Positions 14,894-23,627 are shown, numbered from the stretch's first letter. The stretch: DNA of 38,509 nucleotides from RGIG1681 sp045650505 (GCA_045650505.1 JAZRRE010000036.1:1-38509); one strand, 5' to 3'. Notes: generated from the letters alone by a model not told the origin. Numbers and translations: made by a program.

Positions 14894-14956
14894 TGTGATT
14901 GATATCACATATGGCTTTTCTATTTAAAAAAGCCACCAAAACATTGGTGGTTTTTT
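14893..14956 (+). promoter_or_regulatory. three packed hairpins, attenuator-like leader
   Basis: Three consecutive inverted repeats: ATGTGAT-TGAT-ATCACAT (14893-14910); GGCTTTT / AAAAGCC (14913-14919 with 14928-14934); and the terminator CCACCAA-AACA-TTGGTGG with six T (14933-14956). The second and third share bases 14933-14934, so they compete slightly. No promoter is evident between the terminator and the next gene, so expression downstream probably depends on read-through. Confidence 0.5.
14933..14956 (+). terminator. intrinsic terminator between two unknown genes
   Basis: Seven-bp stem CCACCAA / TTGGTGG with loop AACA and six T, between the zincin-like gene and the 410-residue gene, seven bases or so before the ribosome site of the latter. 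Confidence 0.75.
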
Positions 14957-14973
14957 ATAACAAGGGGGTTTTA

Positions 14974-16206
14974 GTGGTTGATAATGAATTGAGAAATTTA
15001 TTATATGAGAAATTGAGTTTATATTTAAAAAATGACTCAAGTAAATATGATGTATCACAAGTTATTGAAACAATTCTATTAATTATTGAAAAATATTTTG
15101 ATCCTGATTATAAAAAATTTATAAATGCGTTAGAACTTTTTTATGTTAATAGAATTGAAAATCAAGATGTTAAGTTTTCAGATTATTTAAATAGAGTTGA
15201 TATATCAAAATCAAATAATTTCAGTGTTAAAGGCTTTTTGTCAAAAGGAAGCCCAATGTTGTTTTTTTATATTGGTGATGATGATAATCCTTGTATTAAA
15301 CTTAAAACAAATTTTGACGAAAAACAAGTTATTTATAGTATTGAACTTTCTAACAATCCGCAAGTTTTAGCAAAATATAAAAAAGGTGAAAATAATTTTA
15401 ATAATGCATTTGTTGTTGATTATGAATTTGTTTATAACTCGAAAGTTTTGGAAAGGGTTAAAAATGTTTTTGCAGAAACGAAACTTGTGGAAGATGCAAT
15501 GTTTTTAAATATAACTGATTTTAATGATATATCAAATGAGTATAAAAACTTTTTAACTTTGCTTAAAAATTCTATTGATTTAAATAGTTTTAATACTTCA
15601 AATATTTCTAGTTTTGGACTTGAGATTTTATTACATTCTTTTTATGATGAAATGAAAAAATTATGTTTAAGTGATTATAATTTTTCGCTTGAAAATATAG
15701 TATATTTAATAAATAAAACACTTTATGAAAATGTTGAAGATTTAAAAAAACCTGAATCGCAATTTTTAGATTTTATTGATGATGTTTCTTATGAAACAGA
15801 GAATATATCTCAAAATAAAAAGGTAAAGTTAAAAATTCCTGTTTCTGATAAGGTTGTTGAGTATGATATTACTAAATCTGAAAAATATTTATGTATTGAT
15901 GCGGTTGAACAGGGAAGAAAAAAATGTGGTATTATGATAATTTCAACAGGCGATGGTTTTTCGGTGTGTGTATCTAATAGAAGTATAAAAAATGGTAATG
16001 TTAAGAAACCGTCATTTGTTATGAATTTTTCTGAAAATCAAATAAGAGTTATGACAATAGATGCAAATAAAGCAAATAGTGAAAATGATTCACTTGAAGC
16101 ATTTATTACATTTGATAATGGATTTATGAAATTAAATTATTCAGATGGTGTTATTAAAAAATTGAAAAATAGTAAAGATTCAATCATAGCTTCTTATGAA
16201 GCATAA
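14974..16206 (+). CDS. unknown 410-residue cytoplasmic protein
   Basis: Not recognised. The product is Asn/Lys/Asp-rich with no signal peptide, membrane segment or cysteine cluster. The N-terminal 60 residues are helical (LRNLLYEKLSLYL, IETILLIIEKYF); the rest alternates beta-like stretches (SPMLFFYIGDDDNPCIKLKT, KCGIMIISTGDGFSVCVSN, PSFVMNFSENQIRVMTID) with helical ones. Start: GTG 14974 five bases after AAGGGGG (14962-14968); the frame is open further upstream, but that would cross a terminator. It follows the zincin-like gene and precedes a terminator, so the two probably form one unit with an internal attenuator. A partner or target of the zincin is possible but unproven. Confidence 0.82.
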   Translation: MVDNELRNLLYEKLSLYLKNDSSKYDVSQVIETILLIIEKYFDPDYKKFINALELFYVNRIENQDVKFSDYLNRVDISKSNNFSVKGFLSKGSPMLFFYIGDDDNPCIKLKTNFDEKQVIYSIELSNNPQVLAKYKKGENNFNNAFVVDYEFVYNSKVLERVKNVFAETKLVEDAMFLNITDFNDISNEYKNFLTLLKNSIDLNSFNTSNISSFGLEILLHSFYDEMKKLCLSDYNFSLENIVYLINKTLYENVEDLKKPESQFLDFIDDVSYETENISQNKKVKLKIPVSDKVVEYDITKSEKYLCIDAVEQGRKKCGIMIISTGDGFSVCVSNRSIKNGNVKKPSFVMNFSENQIRVMTIDANKANSENDSLEAFITFDNGFMKLNYSDGVIKKLKNSKDSIIASYEA

Positions 16207-16213
16207 AATTATA

Positions 16214-16244
16214 AAAAGATAAAGCATTTGCTTTATCTTTTTGT
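16214..16244 (+). terminator. terminator after the 410-residue gene
   Basis: Perfect 12-bp stem AAAAGATAAAGC / GCTTTATCTTTT with loop ATTT and trailing T. Confidence 0.8.
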
Positions 16245-16303
16245 TATTTTTGAATAAAAACGCCAAAAAATCCGATAAAATCAGTGTTATTAGAATTTTT
16301 TAT

Positions 16304-16333
16304 TTGCAAATAAATAATTTTGTTTGTTATAAT
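16304..16333 (+). promoter_or_regulatory. promoter of the gyrB-gyrA pair
   Basis: TTGCAA (16304-16309), 18 bases, TATAAT (16328-16333) with extended TGT (16325-16327). AGGAGG (16349-16354) and ATG 16361 follow. Confidence 0.7.
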
Positions 16334-16360
16334 TGGCGTAGTTAAATTAGGAGGCTTATA

Positions 16361-18385
16361 ATGTCTGAAAGTAAGAAAAATGCATCAAAAGATACAAAAT
16401 TGGCAAAAGAGGTGAAAAATTCTAAATCTTATGATGCTAAAGACATACAAATTTTAGAGGGGCTTGATGCAGTTCGTTTGCGTCCTGGTATGTATATTGG
16501 AACAACAGGACCTAAAGGTTTACATCACTTGGTTTGGGAAATTGTTGACAACTCTGTTGATGAAGCTGCAAATGGACATTGTTCTAGAATTAATGTAACA
16601 CTCAACAAAGATGGTTCTATTTCTGTTGAAGATAATGGTAGAGGTATTCCGGTTGCGGAACATCCTGTGAAAAAAGTTTCTGCAGCAGAAGTGGTGTTTA
16701 CAGAACTTCATGCTGGTGGAAAATTTAATAATGAAAACTACTCGTATTCAGGTGGTCTTCACGGTGTTGGTGCATCGGTTGTTAATGCTCTTTCAAGATG
16801 GCTTAAACTTGAAATTTGTCGCGATGGAAAAAAGTATATTCAAGAATTTGAAAGTGCTGAAGACAAAAAGGGTAAAGTTCGTGGTGGTGTTCCAAAATAT
16901 TCTCTTAAAGAAGAAGGTTTTAGTGTTGCAACCGGAACAAAAGTAACTTTTATGCCAGATGATAGAATTTTTGAAACTGTTGAATTTAATGCTCAAACAA
17001 TCAAAGAACATTTAGAAGAAGTTGCTTTTTTAAATCGTGGTCTTGAAATTAATTTTATTGTTGAAGCAAATAAGGAAGAAGATTCTAAATCTTATTCATT
17101 TAAATATGATGGTGGTATTGTTGATTTTGTAAAACATATTAACGAATCAAAAAACACACTTTATCCAGACCCAATTTATATTGAAGGTGAGTCTGATGAT
17201 ATTAAAGTTGAAATTGCAATGCAACATACAGATGGTTATTCAGAAAGCACTTTTTCTTATGTAAATAACATTCAAACTCCTGATGGTGGAACACACGAAA
17301 TTGGTTTTAAGAGTGGGCTCACAAAAGCACTTTCTGACCTTGCTGTGAAAAGTGGTGCACTTAAAGGAAAGGATTCAGAAAAACTTGTTGGTGATGATTT
17401 TAGAGAGGGTCTTACAACAGTGCTTTTGGTTAAAATGAAAACAGTTGAATTTGAAGGACAAACAAAAGCCAAACTTGGTAACCCTCAAGCAAGACCAGCT
17501 GTTGAAAGTGTTGTTGCTCGTGGACTTAATGATTATTTTTCAGGTAAGAAAACAAACAAGATTTTATCGTCTGTTTTAGAAAAAGCAGTTTCAGCAGCAA
17601 AGGTTCGTGAAGCATCTAGAAAAGCAAAAGAAATTGCAAGACAAAAGAACTCTATTGAAAACTCAAATCTTATTGGAAAGCTTGCTTCTTGTACAGGAAA
17701 AAACTATGCTAATAATGAAATTTTCATTGTTGAAGGGGATTCGGCTGGTGGTAGTTGTAAACAAGCAAGGGACAGACATTTTCAAGCAATTCTTCCTTTG
17801 CGTGGAAAACCACTAAATGTTGAAAAAAAGAGAATTGACCAAGTTTTGATGAATGAAGAATTCAGAACATTAATTTCTGCTCTTGGTGCTGGAATTGGAG
17901 AAGATTTTGATGTTGATGCAATTAAATATAACAAGATTATTATTCTTGCCGATGCTGACCAAGATGGCTTTCATATTAGAAGCATATTGCTTACATTCTT
18001 CTTTAGATATATGAAAAAATTGATAACAAATGGTCACGTGTTTATTGGTCTCCCACCACTTTATCGAGTTGCTAAAAGAGATAAAGTTGAGTATGTTTAT
18101 TCAGATGCTGAACTTCCAGAAGCAACAAAGAGAATTGGAAAAGGCTATAAACTTCAAAGATATAAAGGTCTTGGTGAAATGGATAAAGACCAACTTTGGG
18201 ATACTACAATGGACCCAGCTCAAAGAACACTTGTTCAAGTTACAATTGAAGATGCTGCAGAGGCTGAACGTATGATTTCTACTTGGATGGGTGATAATGT
18301 TGAAGTTAGAAAACAATATATTGCTGAACATTCTAATTTCTCAAGGGTTGACTCACTTTCAGAGTTTATTAGCAAAAAGAAATAA
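16361..18385 (+). CDS. gyrB: type IIA topoisomerase subunit B (GyrB/ParE type)
   Basis: ATPase/TOPRIM subunit of a type IIA topoisomerase, 674 residues. GHKL ATPase motifs: EIVDNSVDEA, VEDNGRGIPV and GGLHGVGASVVNALS. TOPRIM motifs: EGDSAGG (E458-G464), PLRGKPLNVEK and DADQDGFHIRS, where Glu and the DxDxD aspartates bind magnesium for strand cleavage. The last motif reads DQDGF, as in many clostridial second-type B subunits, in place of the DVDGAH of B. subtilis GyrB. The first about 25 residues are a basic extension. It is followed 17 bases later by the A subunit. Neither dnaA, dnaN nor recF is nearby, so this may be the topoisomerase IV-like pair rather than the housekeeping gyrase; the symbol is by overall resemblance. 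Confidence 0.85.
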   Translation: MSESKKNASKDTKLAKEVKNSKSYDAKDIQILEGLDAVRLRPGMYIGTTGPKGLHHLVWEIVDNSVDEAANGHCSRINVTLNKDGSISVEDNGRGIPVAEHPVKKVSAAEVVFTELHAGGKFNNENYSYSGGLHGVGASVVNALSRWLKLEICRDGKKYIQEFESAEDKKGKVRGGVPKYSLKEEGFSVATGTKVTFMPDDRIFETVEFNAQTIKEHLEEVAFLNRGLEINFIVEANKEEDSKSYSFKYDGGIVDFVKHINESKNTLYPDPIYIEGESDDIKVEIAMQHTDGYSESTFSYVNNIQTPDGGTHEIGFKSGLTKALSDLAVKSGALKGKDSEKLVGDDFREGLTTVLLVKMKTVEFEGQTKAKLGNPQARPAVESVVARGLNDYFSGKKTNKILSSVLEKAVSAAKVREASRKAKEIARQKNSIENSNLIGKLASCTGKNYANNEIFIVEGDSAGGSCKQARDRHFQAILPLRGKPLNVEKKRIDQVLMNEEFRTLISALGAGIGEDFDVDAIKYNKIIILADADQDGFHIRSILLTFFFRYMKKLITNGHVFIGLPPLYRVAKRDKVEYVYSDAELPEATKRIGKGYKLQRYKGLGEMDKDQLWDTTMDPAQRTLVQVTIEDAAEAERMISTWMGDNVEVRKQYIAEHSNFSRVDSLSEFISKKK

Positions 18386-18402
18386 TTATCAAGGGGCAAA
18401 AA

Positions 18403-20943
18403 ATGAGTAAAGACGAAATCAAAAATGAAGAACTTGAAGAAACAATTGACATTGAAGAGGTTGATATTGAAGCTGAAGATGTTGATGTTAGAAATGATGT
18501 TATTGATGGTTCAGGTTTTGGAAAAAGTGTCGTTCAAAAAGATATTGATGTTGTTTTAAGTGAATCAATGATTCCTTATTCAGAACACGTTATTTTAGAA
18601 AGAGCACTTCCTAGAGTTGAAGATGGTTTGAAACCGGTTCAAAGAAGAATTTTATATACTCTTTTTGAACTTGATATTACACCAGATAAAGAATATAAAA
18701 AGAGTGCAAGAATTGTTGGTGAGTGTTTGGGTAAATTCCACCCACATGGAGATACCTCTGTTTATGATGCAATGGTTCGTATGGCACAAGATTTTAATAT
18801 GAGAGAGTGTCTTGTTGATGGACACGGAAACTATGGTTCAGTTGATGGTGATGGTGCTGCTGCTATGCGTTATACTGAAGCTCGTATGGCTCCACTTGCA
18901 CTTGAAGTATTAAAAGATTTAGATAAAAACACTGTTGATTGGACACTTAACTTTGATGATACTCTTCAAGAACCGGTTACATTGCCTTGTCGTTTTCCAA
19001 ATATTTTGGTTAATGGTGCAAACGGTATTGCAATTGGACTTGCAACAAACATACCAACACACAACCTTGGTGAAGTGATTTCAGGTGCAATTGCAATGAT
19101 TGATAATCCTGATATCACTCTTGATGAAATGATGAAAATCATACCTGGTCCTGATTTTCCAACCGGTGGTTATATTGTTGCAGGTGATGAGCTTAAAAAA
19201 GCATATGAAACAGGAAAGGGAAAGATTTCGATTCGTGCGAAAGTGCATATTGAAGGAAAAGCTAATGAAAAACGTAATATCGTTATGACAGAACTTCCTT
19301 ATCAAGTTAATAAAGCTAAATTACTTCAAAGAATTCTTGAAGTTCGTGATAGTAAAAAATATGACTTATCTTGCATTACTGAAATTTTAGATGAATCTGA
19401 CAGACAAGGAACTCGTGCTGTTGTTAGAGTTAAGAAAGATACTGATGTGAAAAAGGTTATTGATATCTTATTTAAAGAAACAGATATGCAAATTTCTTAT
19501 GGTATCAATATGGTTGCAATTGCAGATGGAAGACCACAACTTATGGGCATTCTTCAAATTCTTTCGCATTATATTAATTATCAAAGAGAAGTTGTTTATA
19601 GAAGAACAAAATATGACCTTGATATTGCAAAAGAAAGGGAACATATTTTGCTTGGTCTTATTGTTGCGGTTAGAAATATTGATGAGGTTGTGAGAATTAT
19701 CAAGAAATCAGAAGATACTTCAACTGCTAAAAAACGTCTTATGGAAAGATTTGACCTTTCGGATAGACAAGCTCAAGCAATTCTTGATATGCGTCTTGCA
19801 AGATTAACATCACTTGAAATTTACAAACTCGAACAAGAACTTAAAGATATTCAAGCGCTTATTGCAAAACTTACAGCAATTATTAATTCTAAAAAATTAC
19901 AATTTGATATTGTTAAGAGTGAAATGCTTGAAATTAAAAAGAAATTTAAAGACCCAAGAAGATGTCAAATTATTAAATCTGTTGAAAACTTTAAAGTTGA
20001 TGATGCTGTTTCACTTCTTGCTAAAGGTGCACAAAATGTTGTGGTTAGTCTTTCAGCAAATGGATTTGTAAAAACAATGCTCCCATCAACGGTTTCTGGT
20101 TCTAGCAAGGTTTGGACAGAAAAATCAAGACTTGCTGAAGCATATATTTCATTTGCAAAAACATCAACCAATAAAGAAGTGTTAGTGTTTACAAATAAAG
20201 GTAATGCTTTTAAAATTGATGTTAATGGGCTTCCACTTGCAAAATGGAAAGAAAAAGGTATTGAATTTGCAAAACTTGTTAAAGGTCTTCTAACTGATGA
20301 AGTTCCTGTTGCTATTATTGAAAATCCAACTGAAAAAACTGATAAGAAATTGTTATTCTTCACAAAACAAGGTATGGTTAAAAAGACAGCACTTGATGAG
20401 TATATGATTGGAAAATCATCTTACCAAGCAATGAAACTTAAAGATGGTGATGAACTTATTTCTGTGGAATTTGATATACTTGACACAACAATGTTGTTTG
20501 TAAGCAAATTTGGTATGGGACTTAATGCTGAAAAATCTGATATTCCAGAACAAGGAAGAATTTCTGGCGGTGTTAAAGGCATGATGCTTGCAGATAATGA
20601 TGAAATTTCTTCAGTTGCGCAAGTTGTTACCGGTCAGAGTATTGTTTTGGTTTCTAATACCGCTTATGCTAAAAAGGTTAATGTTTCAGAAATTGATATT
20701 CTTGCTAGATATAGAAAAGGTGTTAAGGTGTTTGACCTTAAAGGAAATGCAACAAGTGGAATATCAATTATATGTTCGGGTACATTTGGTGAAGATGATG
20801 ATATTATTATTCAAACTGATGAAGATGAATATTCAGCCATTTCAGTATCTTCAGTGCAAGAAGATACAAGAGCAGGAAGAGGAAAATCACTTTCTATTGA
20901 GAATAAACAAGTTAAATATGCAATAATTAGACACAATAGTTAA
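18403..20943 (+). CDS. gyrA: type IIA topoisomerase subunit A (GyrA-like, no GyrA box seen)
   Basis: DNA-cleaving subunit of 846 residues, with an acidic N-terminal extension of about 45 residues. The catalytic tyrosine is Y157 in AAAMRYTEARM; HPHGDTSVYDAM holds T118 and D122 at the places of E. coli GyrA Ser83 and Asp87. VDGHGNYGSVDGD and PNILVNGANGIAIGLATNIP are GyrA-like. In the C-terminal propeller, where gyrase has QRRGGRG just after the first blade strand, this protein reads STVSGSSKVWTEKS; a GRISGGVKG occurs only later. Without the box, wrapping and negative supercoiling would be weak, as in topoisomerase IV. AAGGGG precedes the start and a terminator follows. Confidence 0.83.
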   Translation: MSKDEIKNEELEETIDIEEVDIEAEDVDVRNDVIDGSGFGKSVVQKDIDVVLSESMIPYSEHVILERALPRVEDGLKPVQRRILYTLFELDITPDKEYKKSARIVGECLGKFHPHGDTSVYDAMVRMAQDFNMRECLVDGHGNYGSVDGDGAAAMRYTEARMAPLALEVLKDLDKNTVDWTLNFDDTLQEPVTLPCRFPNILVNGANGIAIGLATNIPTHNLGEVISGAIAMIDNPDITLDEMMKIIPGPDFPTGGYIVAGDELKKAYETGKGKISIRAKVHIEGKANEKRNIVMTELPYQVNKAKLLQRILEVRDSKKYDLSCITEILDESDRQGTRAVVRVKKDTDVKKVIDILFKETDMQISYGINMVAIADGRPQLMGILQILSHYINYQREVVYRRTKYDLDIAKEREHILLGLIVAVRNIDEVVRIIKKSEDTSTAKKRLMERFDLSDRQAQAILDMRLARLTSLEIYKLEQELKDIQALIAKLTAIINSKKLQFDIVKSEMLEIKKKFKDPRRCQIIKSVENFKVDDAVSLLAKGAQNVVVSLSANGFVKTMLPSTVSGSSKVWTEKSRLAEAYISFAKTSTNKEVLVFTNKGNAFKIDVNGLPLAKWKEKGIEFAKLVKGLLTDEVPVAIIENPTEKTDKKLLFFTKQGMVKKTALDEYMIGKSSYQAMKLKDGDELISVEFDILDTTMLFVSKFGMGLNAEKSDIPEQGRISGGVKGMMLADNDEISSVAQVVTGQSIVLVSNTAYAKKVNVSEIDILARYRKGVKVFDLKGNATSGISIICSGTFGEDDDIIIQTDEDEYSAISVSSVQEDTRAGRGKSLSIENKQVKYAIIRHNS

Positions 20944-20947
20944 AAAT

Positions 20948-20976
20948 AAAACCTAGTTTAAAAAGCTAGGTTTTTT
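20948..20976 (+). terminator. terminator after the gyrA-like gene
   Basis: Nine-bp stem AAAACCTAG / CTAGGTTTT with loop TTTAAAAAG and further T. Confidence 0.75.
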
Positions 20977-20995
20977 ATTTTGCCATCAATATTGT

Positions 20996-21024
20996 TTGAC
21001 CAAAATTTTTAACTTTGTTATAAT
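20996..21024 (+). promoter_or_regulatory. sigma-A promoter of the Ig-like membrane protein gene
   Basis: TTGACC (20996-21001), 17 bases, TATAAT (21019-21024), extended TGT at 21016-21018. One mismatch from consensus. Confidence 0.75.
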
Positions 21025-21062
21025 GATAATGTAAGAAATTGTTAAAAGGAGGAATGTCAAAT

Positions 21063-22250
21063 ATGTTTGGTAAGAAAGGCAAGAAAGACCCTAAAATTGA
21101 AAAAGTATTTGATAGTTCTTCTGATGCTAAAAATGCTGAAAATGATGCTGCTCAAAATAGTGAAGATGTTAAAAATATGTCTGATGAAGAAAAACTTATT
21201 TTGGGTGTTGACCATACTGATGAAAATGAATTGACCGAAGCTCAAAAAGAAAAGTTAGAAGATTTAACAACGGTTAAAGATAAACTTTCAAAACTTTTAA
21301 AATCATCAAATATTGAAATTATTGATGAAAACTTTGGTGATGAGTATGAATCTGGTTCATCTGGCGGTGGTGATGGTAAACAACAGCAAGATTATGATTC
21401 TCTTAAAGATTTGTTTGGCACAGGTGATGCAAATAAAAAGAAAGAACTTACCTTAACCATAGATGATTATGATTATACATACACTGGACAATATCTTGAT
21501 GAATTTGATGTATCACACTTAAAAATTAAAAGAATTCGTTTGCAAAACAAGTATGCAAAAAAGATTAAAAAGATTGCACTTATTGCTTCGATTTGTTTAA
21601 CGCTTGTTGGCGGTGGTGTTGCAGCATTTATGTTAACAAGAGAAAAACCGGTTTATTTGAAATCAATAACACTCAATCAAGAAGCTGGTAAATATTTTAT
21701 TGATGATTATTTTGATTATGCTGGGCTTTATATTTTAGCTGAATATTCAGATGGAAGAATTGAAAGAATTAAACTTGATTCCTCTCATTTAAGAGCTGAC
21801 CAAAATGTTGGAAATATTGCACAAGATGGTGATAATTTAAGATTTACGGGAACTCAACCGGCATCTTTAACTTTTGAATATAATGGGCAAACTATAGTTT
21901 ATAATATTGTTGTTAGCAATAAAGAACCATCTGGTCTTGCAGCGATTTATTCAAATGGTTTGTTTAATTTAGATGCTGGTCATGAAATTAGCAAAGAAAA
22001 TTTGAAACTTCTTGTAAAATATTCAAACTTTAATCCAACGTTTTATGATTATAATGGTGATAACACTGTTATTGAAATTAATGGCAATAGATGCAATTAT
22101 GATTCAACAAAAGAAGCATATATTGCATCAGTATCAACAAAACCTGATGTTGTTGGTGAGCAATCATCAGCAGTAATTAGAATTGTTTATGGTGGTTTTG
22201 AACTTCAAATAACTGATGTTGCTGGTCAATCGTTTGTTGAAACAGTGTAA
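21063..22250 (+). CDS. single-pass membrane protein with extracellular Ig-like domains
   Basis: A 395-residue protein. Residues 1-165 are acidic and polar, containing a Gly/Ser/Gln linker (SGSSGGGDGKQQQ), and should be cytoplasmic because a basic patch (NKYAKKIKK) precedes the single membrane helix at about 170-192 (IALIASICLTLVGGGVAAFML). Outside, two bacterial Ig-like units follow: the first has KSITL...YFDYAGLYILAEYSDGRIERI, the layout of Big_3-type domains; the second starts near NGLFNLDAGHEISKENLKLLVKYS. No enzyme motif. Of the three Mets, ATG 21063 fits best, ten bases after GGAGG (21048-21052); ATG 21054 would be too close. Role unknown: a surface sensor or envelope-binding protein is possible. 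It has its own promoter and terminator. Confidence 0.8.
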   Translation: MFGKKGKKDPKIEKVFDSSSDAKNAENDAAQNSEDVKNMSDEEKLILGVDHTDENELTEAQKEKLEDLTTVKDKLSKLLKSSNIEIIDENFGDEYESGSSGGGDGKQQQDYDSLKDLFGTGDANKKKELTLTIDDYDYTYTGQYLDEFDVSHLKIKRIRLQNKYAKKIKKIALIASICLTLVGGGVAAFMLTREKPVYLKSITLNQEAGKYFIDDYFDYAGLYILAEYSDGRIERIKLDSSHLRADQNVGNIAQDGDNLRFTGTQPASLTFEYNGQTIVYNIVVSNKEPSGLAAIYSNGLFNLDAGHEISKENLKLLVKYSNFNPTFYDYNGDNTVIEINGNRCNYDSTKEAYIASVSTKPDVVGEQSSAVIRIVYGGFELQITDVAGQSFVETV

Positions 22251-22253
22251 AAT

Positions 22254-22284
22254 AAAAACAGAGACAATGTCTCTGTTTTTTTAT
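22254..22284. terminator. bidirectional terminator between convergent genes
   Basis: Twelve-bp stem AAAAACAGAGAC / GTCTCTGTTTTT (22254-22265, 22269-22280) with a three-base loop; A and T tracts on both sides let it serve the rightward Ig-like gene and the leftward Asn-rich gene. Confidence 0.8.
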
Positions 22285-23513
22285 TTTTGAAAATTATTTG
22301 TTGATTGATATGGCATTCTTGCAGCTCTATTAATATCATTTTGATTATTTACATTTGTATATTTTTCTTGTGAAATGTTTTCATTGGTTCTATCGGCTCT
22401 TATAGTTTTTGTTTCTTGCATAGAATTATTCCTTGTTAAATTATTTAAATTTTCACGACTGTTTAGTTTATCTTCCATAATTTCATTGGAATTTGAATTT
22501 ATATTTGGATTTACACGATTTCTTCTTCTATGTCTTAAATTATTTCTTCTATAAGCTGGATTTTGGTTATTTAAATTGTTGTCAAATGTATTGTTTTGGT
22601 AACTTGGTGTGCTGATGGTTCGATTTGTAGTTTCATTAGAAACATTATTTGTATTTTCAATAACTTGTTGTTTGGTTTGATTTGTTTCAATTGGGGTGTT
22701 ATCAGTTGAGGAACATTTGCCGCTAATAACGCAAGCTATTTTGTTTGCGACTTCTTGATTTGATGATGTTTCAGATAGTTTTTCAACTATAGGCGAATTA
22801 TCCATCATATGATTAACGTTTGTGTTAATATATTTTTGATAATACATAGAATTTGGTAAAAGATTTGATTCGATGATATTTATAAGTGAGTTTACAGCAT
22901 CAATTTTATTATCAAGATTTGACTCATTATTGTTTGAAATTGTTTCAATATGTTTATTAATTTCTAATTTAGTTTCATTTGTTAAATTTACATTATTGTT
23001 GTAAATTTCACTAGTATAAATTAAAAGAATTGAACGCTTTAAATTATAAGTGTTCATTTTTTCTTTTGTTTCATAATTTAAGCTATTTTCTTTTGTTTCA
23101 TTTAAATTATTTTCGTTAAATTTTACATTAATTTTAAATTCACTATTTTCATTTGAAAAACTTACGTATGGTGTTGTTGATAATACAAATAAATTTAATC
23201 CATCAATACTTTGTGGGATTGTGATGTTGTTTTCAATTTCAGCCTCTGTAATATCATTGTTTAAAAATTGAATTTGTCTTCCATTTGTGTAATGTTTAAT
23301 TTGGTTATTTGTCGAAGTTTCAACAATTTTTCCAATATTTTTATTTGGCGCATATGCTGACGTTTTTTCAATATTTTGTGAAATTAAGTAATTTTGAACT
23401 GTTTTTTCATTATTATTAGTATTGTTTTGCGATTTTGCACTTACACCTAGTGCAGTTAAAGACATTGCTGATACAATTGTTGCCGTAACAATTTTTTTAA
23501 TTTTATTTTTCAT
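22281..23513 (-). CDS. Asn-rich secreted protein
   Basis: A 410-residue exported protein. MKNKIKK, a hydrophobic core (VTATIVSAMSLTALG) and VSA-K form a classic signal peptide with cleavage near residue 25-27; there is no lipobox. The mature part is extremely rich in Asn, Thr, Ser and Glu. About residues 60-230 look structured (FVLSTTPYVSF, SILLIYTSEIYNNN); about 260-410 look disordered, with a basic patch RRNNLRHRRRNR. No known domain was recognised. Start: ATG 23513 with GGAGGT four bases ahead; the Met four codons upstream overlaps that ribosome site and is rejected. It is divergent from the spoVA operon, so a spore-envelope or intermembrane role is a possible inference. Confidence 0.8.
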   Translation of the reverse strand: MKNKIKKIVTATIVSAMSLTALGVSAKSQNNTNNNEKTVQNYLISQNIEKTSAYAPNKNIGKIVETSTNNQIKHYTNGRQIQFLNNDITEAEIENNITIPQSIDGLNLFVLSTTPYVSFSNENSEFKINVKFNENNLNETKENSLNYETKEKMNTYNLKRSILLIYTSEIYNNNVNLTNETKLEINKHIETISNNNESNLDNKIDAVNSLINIIESNLLPNSMYYQKYINTNVNHMMDNSPIVEKLSETSSNQEVANKIACVISGKCSSTDNTPIETNQTKQQVIENTNNVSNETTNRTISTPSYQNNTFDNNLNNQNPAYRRNNLRHRRRNRVNPNINSNSNEIMEDKLNSRENLNNLTRNNSMQETKTIRADRTNENISQEKYTNVNNQNDINRAARMPYQSTNNFQK

Positions 23514-23567
23514 TTTTACCTCCATTTTCTAATATTAGTATTTTTCATAAATTAAAAATTATTTATA

Positions 23568-23596
23568 TTGAATAAAATTTAGTCTTTTTGATAATA
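23568..23596 (+). promoter_or_regulatory. candidate promoter of the spoVA operon
   Basis: TTGAAT (23568-23573), 16 bases, GATAAT (23590-23595). The same bases read as GAATA then GATAATA, near the sigma-G consensus expected for spoVA genes, but the 15-base gap is short for sigma-G. The sigma factor is therefore undecided. Confidence 0.3.
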
Positions 23597-23627
23597 AATT
23601 TAATTAGAAAAATTTATGGAGAAGTTT

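Noticed and set aside
16261..16338. CGCCAA and TTGGCG as a long-range inverted repeat around the gyrB promoter
   Set aside because: Only six bases with over 60 between them; chance is likely.
19965..20363. 132-codon frame antisense to the gyrA-like gene
   Set aside because: Fully inside a well-supported gene, with no start signals.
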